Shown here: in pieces, positions 22,692 through 32,400 of the stretch
How the letters are laid out: the number at the start of each line of letters is the position of its first letter
Position numbering within the stretch: position 1 is the first letter of the stretch
Program-made: the position numbers and the translations under genes
Assembly: GCA_964036045.1 (NCBI GenBank)
Contig: OZ038402.1
Location: 318,001-382,000 of the forward strand
DNA from: Eutreptiella sp. 'Long Island Sound 2002'
Taxonomy: Eukaryota > Euglenozoa > Euglenophyceae > Eutreptiales > Eutreptiaceae
DNA length: 64,000 bases
Reading direction: 5' to 3'
The notes under the pieces: generated by a model
The model's input: the letters and a program-made list of their open reading frames with translations, nothing else
The model's database searches: none
What the model was told of the DNA's origin: nothing

Positions 22692-25459
22692 AGGTGTCAT
22701 GATGGGCCTTTAGGGCAGGCCACATCTCCTCAAACCAGTTCCGACGTGGATTGGTAATGTGAATCTTGCGTAGCTTCTCGAACAGCTGTCTTCCCGCCAC
22801 TTCAGCCCGGCCATTGGACCGGCTGAGATAGGCGACGCTCTTGGCATGACGTATTCCCATGAGGGAACACATGGCCTTGAACCAGCCACCAGTAAACTGG
22901 GGCCCTCGGTCACCGCAAATGGTGCGGGGGATGTCAAAGACGGTCAGCCAATGACGAATTATCATGACTGCCACTTCCTTGGCAAGCAACCCCTTTTTGC
23001 GTGCCGGAACGGCTACTACATAGCCGCTGTGGCGGTCCAGACAAAGGACCACACAGTCAAAGGTCTCCTTGCCTATGTGAACTTCGGGCATGGAGAAGAC
23101 GTCCATGGCCACGCTCTCCATGGGCTGGTCCGGCACCGGAGTCCATTGGGCCTCCCCCTTGACGTTCCGGTTGTCAGGATTGCAGGCCTGACAGACCGAG
23201 CAACCCTTCCTGACCTTCTTGATAGCGTTGTAGAGAGTGATCTGGTCGATCTCGAACCGGCGCTGCATGTCCAGGGCTTGTTTCCTGACGCCTGGGTGCA
23301 TCATGTGGTGGTGCCAAGCCTCGCACAGCTCGAGCACCCGGGACTCTGGGACCAGCAGCTTACCACTCCGGTACAGCTTGCCATCCTCCTCAGTCAGCCC
23401 CTTTGGCCACTTCTGCCCGTCATCAGGGTCGGTCACAGCCCTATATTCGGCCTCAAAGGCCTCAGACTTGGCGTAGTCGTCGGTCCAGTCGTCCTGGAGG
23501 CAAGATTCAGGGAAGAGGTGCTTGTCGGACTCATCTCCCTCAGGGGCGAGTACTCTGACCGCTCTGCCCATCCTCCTTCCGAGGGGGGCATCCGCAGCCA
23601 TGACGACGAAACATTTAACACCCTCCCCCTCCATCAGGCGCTCCATTTCTATGATCCTCTTGGCCTCAGCGGTCTCAGCCTCATCGCCATGGGCGGAGAC
23701 ATCCGTCATGCCCTTGCTGGCGGGATAGGCCCACCTACTGAGACAGTCCGCCACGGTGTTGTCCTTGCCAGGAACATACACAACCGTGAGGTCGAACTTG
23801 GCCAAGGTCTCATGCCATCTTGCCCGTCGGGAGGCGGGACCTGAGGGGGTGTCCACGTGCTCTTTGTGCCACGACTGCAGACTCTGATGGTCGGTGCAGA
23901 CGGTGACTGGATGGAGGGCTATGTACCCAGCCCATTTCCTGAGAGCCATGACGATGGCATACGCCTCCTTTTCTCGGGGCGTCCACGTCCGTCTCTGACC
24001 TTCCGCCAGGACTCGGCTCCAGAAGGCCACCGGCACGTGCCTCCCATCGTCAAGCACTTGTTCCAACACAGCGCCAACGGCGTAGTCGGAAGCGTCGGTG
24101 CGCAGGACGAACCCTCGGTCAGGATCCACGAGGTGCAGACCCACTGCGGATAGCAGCGCCTGCTTCATCCCCTCAAAGGCACGGTCGGACTGATCATTCC
24201 AGACCAGAGCCTTCTTGGACCCCTTCTTGGTCTCCTCTCGGTTGCCCTTGAGCATGGTCGTCATGGGGGCTGCATACTCGGCATACATCTTGATATACCC
24301 CGAGTAGTAGTTGCAGAACCCCAAGTACGCCCGTAGTTCAGAGACCGTCTTGGGCTTTTCCCAATGCTCAATCGCAGCCACCTTGCCGGGTATGGGCTTC
24401 CGCTGCCCGTTCCCGACTACGTGCCCAGCGAAGACCACCTCACTTACCGCAATGGTGGCCTTGTCACTGCTGCCCGTGAGTTTGTGCCGAACCAGAAGGT
24501 CCAGCACTCTGGTGACGTCCCTCTCATGTGCCTCCAGGAGCTCCTCATAGCTCATACTGGGATCCCCCCACGCGATGATCACGTCGTCCACAAACGGGTC
24601 CGCACAGTCACGCACCGGCTCAAGCAGGTTCTCCAGCATCCGCTGAAAAGCCGCATTGCCATTGGTAACGCCCATGGGCATCACCTTCCACTGGAGAGGT
24701 CCAAGTGGGGTGCTCATTGCCGTGCAGGCACGGGACTCTTCGGCGAGAGGCATCTGATGATAACCATGTTTCAGGTCAATCACCGTGAAGATCCTCCGCC
24801 GGTGTTGCTTTTGCAGCATGTCCTCAATGAGGGGCAGCGTATAGCTGTCATGCTGCGTTTGGGCGTTTAGGCCGCGGTAGTCGACCACGAGCCGCCACTC
24901 TCCGGCCACCTTTTTGGGGACGACGAAGCACGGGGAGGCCCATTCGGAGTGGCACGGCTCCAGCCAGCCTCTCTCGATGAACTCACGGAGGATCTTCTCC
25001 ATGGCCTCCTTCCTCTCGCCCCTCAGGGCGAACTCCCGGTGTCGATACACGCGGGGGTCCGGCTTCAGTCGTATCTTGGCCTCACCATACGGTCCACGCA
25101 CCGGCGGGGGGAATACAGGCTTTCCGCTGAAGAAAGTATCCCCATACTTCTGCTTCAGCCTGGCCCTCAATGCCTGGATCTTGGGGCACTCATCGGACTC
25201 CGCCTTGGCTTTTCCGGGCACCTGAACCACTGAGCTTACTTGCGGGGTTCCTCCACAGGCTCGCTCAGGTGGTCTTCCCAGGTGGCCCAAAGGGCCATCC
25301 CTGGTCTTGCCTCGGAACAGGTCGCCATAGGTGGGTGGGCTACCTCCGATTGGCTCGTCCTGGCTGGACATGTGGTTCAGCACCCTCCTTACGAAGGCAT
25401 CCCCATCATAGGAGCCAGAGACGATGGAGTCCACTTCCCACCAGGCTTTGTCCTGACCC
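22692..25459 (-). pseudogene. pol: Ty3/gypsy family A pol fragment (copy A1)
   Basis: A minus-strand Pol fragment with no internal stop reads, in order: reverse transcriptase (WRLVVDYRGLN, FTVIDLKHGYHQMP, catalytic FVDDVIIA); RNase H (LRTDASDYAVGAV, WTPREKEAYAIV, VCTDHQSLQSW); an H2C2 zinc region ending CSVCQAC; and integrase (DRHSGYV, GDRGPQFTGGW, NGRAEVAGRQL). It is broken on both sides: its 5' part is cut at 25459 by insertion of element B1, and its 3' end is lost into telomere repeat just after the integrase Glu, removing any GPY/F or chromodomain. It is nearly identical to A2 over the shared part (23434-25459 against 38419-40445), with differences such as WGDP for SGDP after the RT motif, so it decayed recently. 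Confidence 0.88.
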
Positions 25460-25745
25460 TGTAAGTGCGGCTAGCCCCATCTGCTCAGATTTTCAGACAT
25501 TCTGCCCAGATTGGCTACATTTTGGTCATTTTCTTTGCTTCGGCGGAATTGCCGCCTCGCAGCTCAGTCACAGGATATTTCCTATATATTTCTGATATGC
25601 TGGATTTGATTCCGCGGTCCATTTCCCGTAAATCCGCCGCATTCCGCTATTTTAGCTGGAATCGCCATTTGCCGCTGACGCGCGCTCGCGGGCCAGATCG
25701 GCCAAACATTTTTACATAATTGGATTATTTAAATCTTTTCAGACA
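25460..25745 (+). repeat. Left LTR of element B1
   Basis: It begins TGTAAGTGCGG at the insertion junction; the same sequence at 35671 directly follows a purine tract, which fixes the 5' LTR edge. A TATATATT motif lies at about 25594. The 3' edge is a proposal: the TTTTCAGACA end at 25745 gives TG...CA borders and is followed four bases later by TGGACACTCAG, a possible primer-binding site. I could not match that to a tRNA. Confidence 0.6.
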
Positions 25746-25827
25746 GTTTTGGACACTCAGATGTATGTAGAATAATCCGCCGCAATTTTCTTCATAGACT
25801 GGGATTTTCTGCCGGACCACAATCAGC

Positions 25828-28800
25828 ATGGACCTTGCTTCTGTTGTCGCTGCTCTCGCCTCCGTTGGTGTTCGAGTATCCGGTTCTACCCCCAATAACA
25901 ACATCCAGGGAGACTCCTCGCGTGCCTGCCCCACTGGTCTTGCCGGCCCCGAGCCCTCCGGCACCCTCAATGACCCAGGGCAGCACTTTCATGGTAGCAG
26001 AGGCTACCTGAATGTTGTTCCTTTGGTGTCCCAACCACAGTTAGCTCCCCAGTACGGCCCCGTAGACTCCGCCGCCCCTGGAGAAGTAACGATTACGTTG
26101 CCCTGGTGCTGTGCGAATGAGGCCTTGAAGGGAATGCCTTGCGCTAGCCCAAGCTGCCCAAGAAGGGCACAAATCAGCAGCTGTGGGGACCCAAATCATC
26201 CCAATCCCAGTCGAAATTGGCCATCAAGCAGCTGGAATCTCCCAGCCAACGGCGATGGCAACGCTCCGGTGGACCTTACGGAGCTGGCAGGTACCAACAT
26301 CCCTTACCAATGTCCTTCATTCGAGACCATCGAAGCCGACATTGACGACATTGAGATGGGTGGTCCAGGTGAGGTACCTAACTACAATCGACCAGCCTCA
26401 TGGGCACAATTGGACAACCATTTGTCTTCAGAAGTGACCCGTAACCTTGAGGCGCTTGAGGCCCTTTGTCTATTAGCCACGTCTAAGCTGATAGGTCAAG
26501 AAAGAATCGCCTCTGATTTTTTATTTGAATATTTTTTCCTTCTTCAAGAAGAAATTAATACCAGGATGTGGTGGTGTTCTCAAGAAGATGAATCTTTTGC
26601 CATTTTTTTGCAGATCTGGGAGGCAAGTCCCTTCCCGAAGGAGAAGACCAAGGCACCTGTTGCCGGGCCCTCCGCCCCTCATCCCTCTGTTTCCATCCGC
26701 GACGATCTAGCCGCCGCGGTTGAGGAAGGAATTTTAGAGGCAGCTAGGCAGGCAAGCCTGGAAATCAGGACTGAAGGAGCTCCCCAAGTGGACTCCTGGC
26801 TGCGAACCACTGAGATTAGCGGTCCGACAGCCTGCTCAGGCCCTTCAGGGCACGGTATGTACTGTCCTGCCAACTGCTCTTGCAGATCTCAGCGAGATAC
26901 TGAGCTCCAATTGCTCAAAGATCAAATGCAACTCATCATTCAGACTCTGGGAATTAAAGATCTTTTCAAGACCCACATGAGGTCTGAGGGCGCATCATCG
27001 GTGGAACAAACAACAGAACCGTCGGAGGAGGCGACAGAAATTTTTTCGATTGCTCCTTCGGTGGACTCTAAGACCACCGACGCAAGGATCAGCAGGACTA
27101 AGCTAAAGGAAAGGGTTACAATCTCTCGATCACAGAGTAGGTCGGCGAAGGCTAGGACTGAGGCTCAGAATGCCAAGCGAACTGCCTCCCGTACTACCCT
27201 TCCTGCTGTTGATTCCAATGCAATTGCCCAGATGTTGCTCGCCCAGACCCTCGCCGGAGCTGGTGTGGCTAATGATGCCGCCAAGGTGTCTGCCATTACG
27301 GCCGGTGTTGGGCTGGATTCACTCCTAAATCCTACTTCATTGCGACTTCGTCAGGTTGCCAAGCAACCAAAGTATAATGGGAACCCCAGACGTTGGCCTC
27401 AGTTCCAACGGGAATTTAAACTGTGGGTTAAGACTCAAAAGCTCGAAGATGATCAGTTCCTGATGGCCCTCCTGGACTGCCTTGAGGGAGCGCCGGCCAA
27501 CACTTGGCTCAGGACCTGGAGTGATCGTGAGGATTCAAGTTCCCCCCTTACCTTTGATGAGGTGTGGGAACAGTTGGAGGTACGTGGATCCCGGCTGCCA
27601 GAGGACCATTACCACCAGATGTTGAAGAATTTTCCTTCGTTCTCGCGATTAATCTTGCACGAAGTGCAAGACAAGAGACAGCGCTTCTGGAATCTCGTAG
27701 AAGAATCTGAACATTCAGGCGAAAAATTTTCTAGTGCCGAGCTGAAAAATCTGATTTTTGACAAGATCCCCTCAGAAACCGCCGCCACCCTTCGGAATAA
27801 ACAGTCCGAAGAAAAGGTCAAGACCTGGTGGGCGGAAGTCGATGGCTTTGACGCCTCGGCCAACCGGTTTACAGTCAGGGAGGCACTTCAAAAGTGCTCC
27901 CCCACGTCGTTTACCAAGGTGAAATTCACTGAAAACACGTGGAAAATCAAGTTCAATGAACACGAGGATCGGGACTTGTTTGTCCAAGTCCTCAATAGGG
28001 GAGTAAGCTACCACGGAAATCGCCTGAAGGCCAGGAACTGGGTGTTTTCGTTCACCCCGCAAGAACTGTGGGAAGAGGTTGAGAGGCTCGCTGACGCCGC
28101 CAATCAAAATTTCCATGAGGGTCTTGGGGGAAACAGGAATACCCAGCAAAACACCCAAAATGGGGCCCAAAAGGGCAACAAAAAGGTGAATGACACCCGG
28201 AATGTTCAGGATCATTGTAGCATCTGCCTTCTTTTAGGTTCTACGAACCGAGCTCAGACGCATTCTACTGCTAATCACCGATGGTCTGCCTACGATCACA
28301 AGGTGATTGGTGAAAATGTCAATAATTCGCAGAATTCAGACAGGAATGACAGACAGGTGCATGGTGCCAAGGGGGGAAAGGGTAATCCGAACCCCTCCGG
28401 TGGAAACAAAAATACCGGAGGCCCTGGCGGGTCCCAAGGCAAAGGGAATCGGACTCCATCCGGCTCCGGTGGGCAGCCAAACGGCCAGACAAGTCCCAAT
28501 GGCAACGCCGGAGGCGGAAATCGAAATCCAGGCCAAACCCCTCAATCCGGTACAAACAAAGGAAATGCTCCAGGATCACAGGGTAAGGGTAAGGGAAATC
28601 CTTCAGGAACCCCTTTCTCTGGTAAGGGCAGAGGGCGTGGCGACGGTGGTGGCCCATCATCCGGCGGCCGTGGCCGTGGACGTGGAAAGGGAAATCATCG
28701 TGTGGATCAGGTCTCAGGTGCAGACCAGGTGTCTGATGCGGATCGAGATTATGTCGAAAATGCCCTGAATCCAGCGGATGATCCGTTCCAAGATGAGTGG

Positions 28801-28860
28801 ATCGACGAATCAGGCTGTGTTCACAATGTTAACGCAGCCGCTGGAGGTCAGAACGCCTAG
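25828..28860 (+). CDS. gag: Gag of element B1
   Basis: 1010 codons from ATG at 25828 (context AATCAGCATGG) to TAG at 28858. The N-terminal half is Pro/Ser-rich with acidic patches. The capsid-like retrotransposon gag domain lies at about residues 510-640, starting KYNGNPRRWPQFQREF and containing DQFLMALLDCLEG and WEQLE. Near residue 800 is a Cys/His cluster (HCSIC...THSTANH), possibly a variant zinc knuckle. The C-terminal 180 residues are Gly/Asn/Lys-rich with RGG-like repeats (GRGRGDGGG), likely nucleic-acid binding. Gag forms the virus-like particle that packages the RNA. The reading frame stays open after the TAG into protease. B2 carries a frameshifted copy of this gene. Confidence 0.88.
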   Translation: MDLASVVAALASVGVRVSGSTPNNNIQGDSSRACPTGLAGPEPSGTLNDPGQHFHGSRGYLNVVPLVSQPQLAPQYGPVDSAAPGEVTITLPWCCANEALKGMPCASPSCPRRAQISSCGDPNHPNPSRNWPSSSWNLPANGDGNAPVDLTELAGTNIPYQCPSFETIEADIDDIEMGGPGEVPNYNRPASWAQLDNHLSSEVTRNLEALEALCLLATSKLIGQERIASDFLFEYFFLLQEEINTRMWWCSQEDESFAIFLQIWEASPFPKEKTKAPVAGPSAPHPSVSIRDDLAAAVEEGILEAARQASLEIRTEGAPQVDSWLRTTEISGPTACSGPSGHGMYCPANCSCRSQRDTELQLLKDQMQLIIQTLGIKDLFKTHMRSEGASSVEQTTEPSEEATEIFSIAPSVDSKTTDARISRTKLKERVTISRSQSRSAKARTEAQNAKRTASRTTLPAVDSNAIAQMLLAQTLAGAGVANDAAKVSAITAGVGLDSLLNPTSLRLRQVAKQPKYNGNPRRWPQFQREFKLWVKTQKLEDDQFLMALLDCLEGAPANTWLRTWSDREDSSSPLTFDEVWEQLEVRGSRLPEDHYHQMLKNFPSFSRLILHEVQDKRQRFWNLVEESEHSGEKFSSAELKNLIFDKIPSETAATLRNKQSEEKVKTWWAEVDGFDASANRFTVREALQKCSPTSFTKVKFTENTWKIKFNEHEDRDLFVQVLNRGVSYHGNRLKARNWVFSFTPQELWEEVERLADAANQNFHEGLGGNRNTQQNTQNGAQKGNKKVNDTRNVQDHCSICLLLGSTNRAQTHSTANHRWSAYDHKVIGENVNNSQNSDRNDRQVHGAKGGKGNPNPSGGNKNTGGPGGSQGKGNRTPSGSGGQPNGQTSPNGNAGGGNRNPGQTPQSGTNKGNAPGSQGKGKGNPSGTPFSGKGRGRGDGGGPSSGGRGRGRGKGNHRVDQVSGADQVSDADRDYVENALNPADDPFQDEWIDESGCVHNVNAAAGGQNA

Positions 28861-28895
28861 GGGAGCCACGAAAATCGCCCCTCCCCAGGCGATTT
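28858..28895 (+). promoter_or_regulatory. Candidate stop-codon readthrough signal
   Basis: The gag amber codon TAG-G is followed eleven bases later by an 8-bp perfect stem (AAATCGCC 28872-28879 with GGCGATTT 28888-28895). A competing 6-bp stem (GGGGAG 28860-28865 with CTCCCC 28881-28886) overlaps it in pseudoknot order. UAG-G followed by a structure at this spacing resembles gammaretroviral gag-pol readthrough. The one-base linker makes the full pseudoknot sterically doubtful, so the 8-bp hairpin is the safer reading. Confidence 0.45.
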
Positions 28896-29427
28896 CAGGC
28901 ATGATCCCCAAATTCCTGATCGACCATTACTTGATGTAGGGTCGCTTGTCTCCTCTCCCCTGGATCCGACAGCGGATCCTTCTGTTGTAGTGGACGAGGT
29001 TGGTGTACAGTCCAAGCACAGGGCTCGTCAGTTTGTCACAAAGCTGTGGGTCTCTGATTGCAAGGGAAATTTCCACCTCGCCACTTGTTTGTGTGACAAT
29101 GGATCAGAGGTAAATCTCCAATCCAACTCTTTCTTACCTGACGACTGCGTGTTTGAATCGCCTCATCCTGTTACTCTCGAGGGAGTTTCTGGACATTCTC
29201 TCGCAGGTGGGCAACGCGGTTGTTATATATCAACTCATTTGGTCGCTCAAGACCTTTGGGAAGAGCAAAATGTGGAGGAAGTTGTCCTTAAGGATGACTA
29301 CTTCTATCGTGCTGACATAAAGTATGACCTTTATTTGGGCCATCCTTGGCTTCGTAAGAACAGGGTAGCGCCCGTAGGTCATCGTCGTTGTTTTTTTGCT
29401 GGAGTCAGGTCCTTTGGAGCGTCCTGA
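28861..29427 (+). CDS. pro: Protease region of element B1, in frame with gag
   Basis: The frame continues from gag without another stop until TGA at 29425. No ATG is needed if the amber codon is read through. A retropepsin-like fold is suggested by LCDNGSEVNLQS, where the catalytic Asp is kept but the usual D-T/S-G triplet reads D-N-G, and by the second-lobe motif YDLYLGHPWLRKN, equivalent to the DxILGxxWL segment of Ty3 proteases. Protease cuts Gag-Pol into mature proteins. The frame overlaps the pol frame by about 50 bases, with pol one base ahead (+1). The Asn in the active-site loop is unusual, so catalytic competence is uncertain. Confidence 0.6.
   Translation, partial: GSHENRPSPGDFRHDPQIPDRPLLDVGSLVSSPLDPTADPSVVVDEVGVQSKHRARQFVTKLWVSDCKGNFHLATCLCDNGSEVNLQSNSFLPDDCVFESPHPVTLEGVSGHSLAGGQRGCYISTHLVAQDLWEEQNVEEVVLKDDYFYRADIKYDLYLGHPWLRKNRVAPVGHRRCFFAGVRSFGAS
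29378..29427 (+). promoter_or_regulatory. Pro-pol overlap with T7 run (+1 step)
   Basis: The pol frame opens after TAG at 29375-29377, and the protease frame closes with TGA at 29425-29427. A seven-base T run (29391-29397) lies within the overlap. Moving from the protease to the pol frame needs +1 (or -2). The T run may be a programmed site, or a single extra T may have broken an originally continuous pro-pol frame. Confidence 0.45.
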
Positions 29428-32400
29428 ATTTCGTTTTTTGCACGCAGGGTTTAAAAGTGCAGAAGAATTTTTGAAGCAAAAGGTGACACCAAAATTTGGT
29501 GAAGATGTCACCATTGCAGAGGTGAATGGGAGTGCCGATTACTCCCAAGAGTTAGAATGTCCTCGTAGGGACTCCCAGCCACGACGCCCTTCGCGCTGGC
29601 ACTCTTCATCCTACAGAGTTGTCGACAAATGGCGCGATGCAATTTGTGAATACTTTCATGAACATCATTCCTTTTGGCCACAGTATGATGCCTGTGCTAA
29701 CCGTATGAACAAGCGCTTTGACAAGCACTTCAGCGACGCTTGGACCCACAAATGGGACAAGAAGTTGTGGATTAATCCTCCGTTTCACTTAATCCAGCAG
29801 GTCATCCACAAAATCAAGCAAGATAAAACCCAGGCAATTTTGGTTGTGCCCTTGTGGGACGACAAGCCTTGGTTTCAGGAATTGCAAGACATTTGTGTAG
29901 ATTACATCGAACTTCCCAGGAAGATTAAGCTGTATGCCAGGGACGACACAGGTCCCCTGCCACAGCGATCCTGGAGTTCGCTTGCATTCCTGGTGGATGG
30001 AAAGCTTTCTGACTCTAATTCTGCTGATTCTAGTACAGATTCCTGTGTTGGGTCTGAATCTGAGGTTGAGCGTGGTACTGATGATAAATCTATTTTTTCC
30101 GATTTTTGTCCTTCAGATACCCAAGGTGATTCAACGTCCAATGGATCCGCCTCGTCTCCCTCTTCCCCAATACGGTCGACATCGAAAAGAATCTTCAGTG
30201 CACGGGCGAGGAAAAATCTCCAATCGCGCCCCAAATTCAGAGTTTTTTATGAAAAACCCCCTGTGGAAGCTTTCATGGATCCTTTCGAGGAGCTGGATCA
30301 CGAAGAAAATCTCTGGGATTTCGACACAAGACCCACCTATCTTCAGGAGGCAGTTGATACGGACCTGTTTAGGGACATCCGTAAGAAGATTCTTCCTGCC
30401 AAAGCCGAAGAAGTCGCCAAAGTTTTTTCGACAGTAATTCCTGGCGATCAGGTGGACACCGAATTGTGTTCCAAGTCAAGAGAAAAGATTTTTGAGGAAC
30501 GGAAGGACACAACCCTTTCAGGAAGGTTGATCAAAGACCCCCCTGTCCGTGGACAGTTCGGTGAAGCCTTCATCGAGCTTCGTGAAGGGTACAAGGCAAA
30601 AAAACAGCGCCCTTATGAAAATCATGGACACAAACATGAGATACTCCGAAAAAGCATCGAGAGAAATCTCAGGGAATTTGGTTGGCTTGAGGGTTGTATG
30701 ACCAGCGAATGGTGCTGTGCACCCTTCACAGTCCCGAAGCCACCGCCTGCAGACCAGAACACTATTGATGGTTGGCGAATGGTGGTTGATTTTCGCAATC
30801 TCAACGCCGAAACCAAGGCGGATTCGCACCCCCTGCCCCTCATTGAGGAGGAAATCGCCAAGAGGGCAAGAGGTCGTTTGTTCTCTGTGCTGGATCTCCG
30901 TCACGGCTTTCACCAAATGCCGTTGAGGAAGGACAGCAGACGTCTGACCTGTATGTGCACGCCATGTGGTCCAGTCCAATGGACGGTCATGCCCATGGGC
31001 CTGAAGAACGCCCCTTCATTTTTTCAAAGAATGATGGAGGATGTGCTGTTCACAACCCATCCTGAGCTTCGTGCCTTCGTGAGTGTGTACATAGATGACA
31101 TAATCATCGCGACGGAGGGGGAGGGACTGACCGAAGCCGAGCTGGTGGCCCTACATGAGAAGCAGCTGAACCAAGTTTTGGACATTCTTGATGCCAATCA
31201 GCTGATTTGTGGGCCAAAGAAGGGAAAATTATTTTTAAAATCAGTTGAATTTTGTGGTTCTCTCCTAGAGAATGGCACTCGACGACCCAGTCCAGGGAAG
31301 CTCGTCGCTATTCAGAAGTGGAAGCGCCCTGAGACGATCACGGAATTGAGAGGATTCCTGGGTTGTTGCAATTTTTATCACACTTTTGTGCCGAATTATG
31401 CCAAATTTGCTGCCCCCCTCACTGAATTATTGAAAGTAGGGAGAGATGCGGGCAAGGCAGGTTCAAAGGTTCGTGTTAAGTGGACTGACGAGTGCGAGGA
31501 GGCCTTCCATCACTTGAAGGCGGCCCTCTGCGAAGTCGCCACGTTGCATGTGCCCCAATTCGACCGACCCTTCTATATTACAACCGACGCTTCTAGGTAC
31601 GCGATCGGAGCTGTCCTTGAGCAGGTTGATGAAGCCACCGGCGATCACTACCCTCTTGCATTTTGGTCGCGGAAGCTAGCTCCACGCCAGATGCAATGGT
31701 CGCCGCGTGAGCAAGAAACGTATGCCATAATTTGCGCTCTAAAAAAGTACCAATCGTGGGTTGGCACCAATCGAGTCGAGGTCCTGACGGATCATCGATC
31801 TCTGGAGTATTGGGCCACTGAACACATTGATACTGTCGCGAGCCCAGCTGGTCGACGGGCCAGATGGCACGAATTTCTCTCTCTGTTTGACCTCCATGTG
31901 TCGTATTTGCCTGGAAAACATAACACGGTAGCGGATGCTCTGAGCCGATGGGCTTACCCCGCCTCAGAGGGGCTGCAAAGTACCAACATCCATGGTACGG
32001 AGCAGGACCGCCATGTAATCATCGAATGGGATCAGGAAGAAAAGAAACTCATTCGACGTGCATGCATGCAGTGCGCTGTTAAACAGCACGCATTGCCGTG
32101 TCACGACATCACGGCCATCTCAGATCCGGCGCATGCCCATGAGATCTGCACCAAAACGCTGAAAGTCGTGGAAAAGGTCACCGATCCCTCTTCAGGGAGT
32201 GTGAAACGGTTTGACTACACCCGACAAGTAAGTCGATTTCGGTTGATCCAAGGCATTAAGCGTCGAGATCCGGCCAAAACCCTGCCTAAAGATTCCCTGA
32301 TAATCCGTGACTGGCAGGATCCCATGTTTAAAGAGGTCTTTGGAAATCTCAAATCCAAGGATGCTCACAAGGATGGGATTTTTCCTGAGTATTCGTTGGA

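Noticed and set aside
22846-25600. Plus-strand frames of 60-330 codons over A1, and the equivalent set over A2 (38841-40727)
   Set aside because: They are antisense shadows of the RT/RNase H/integrase gene, with no recognisable domains of their own.
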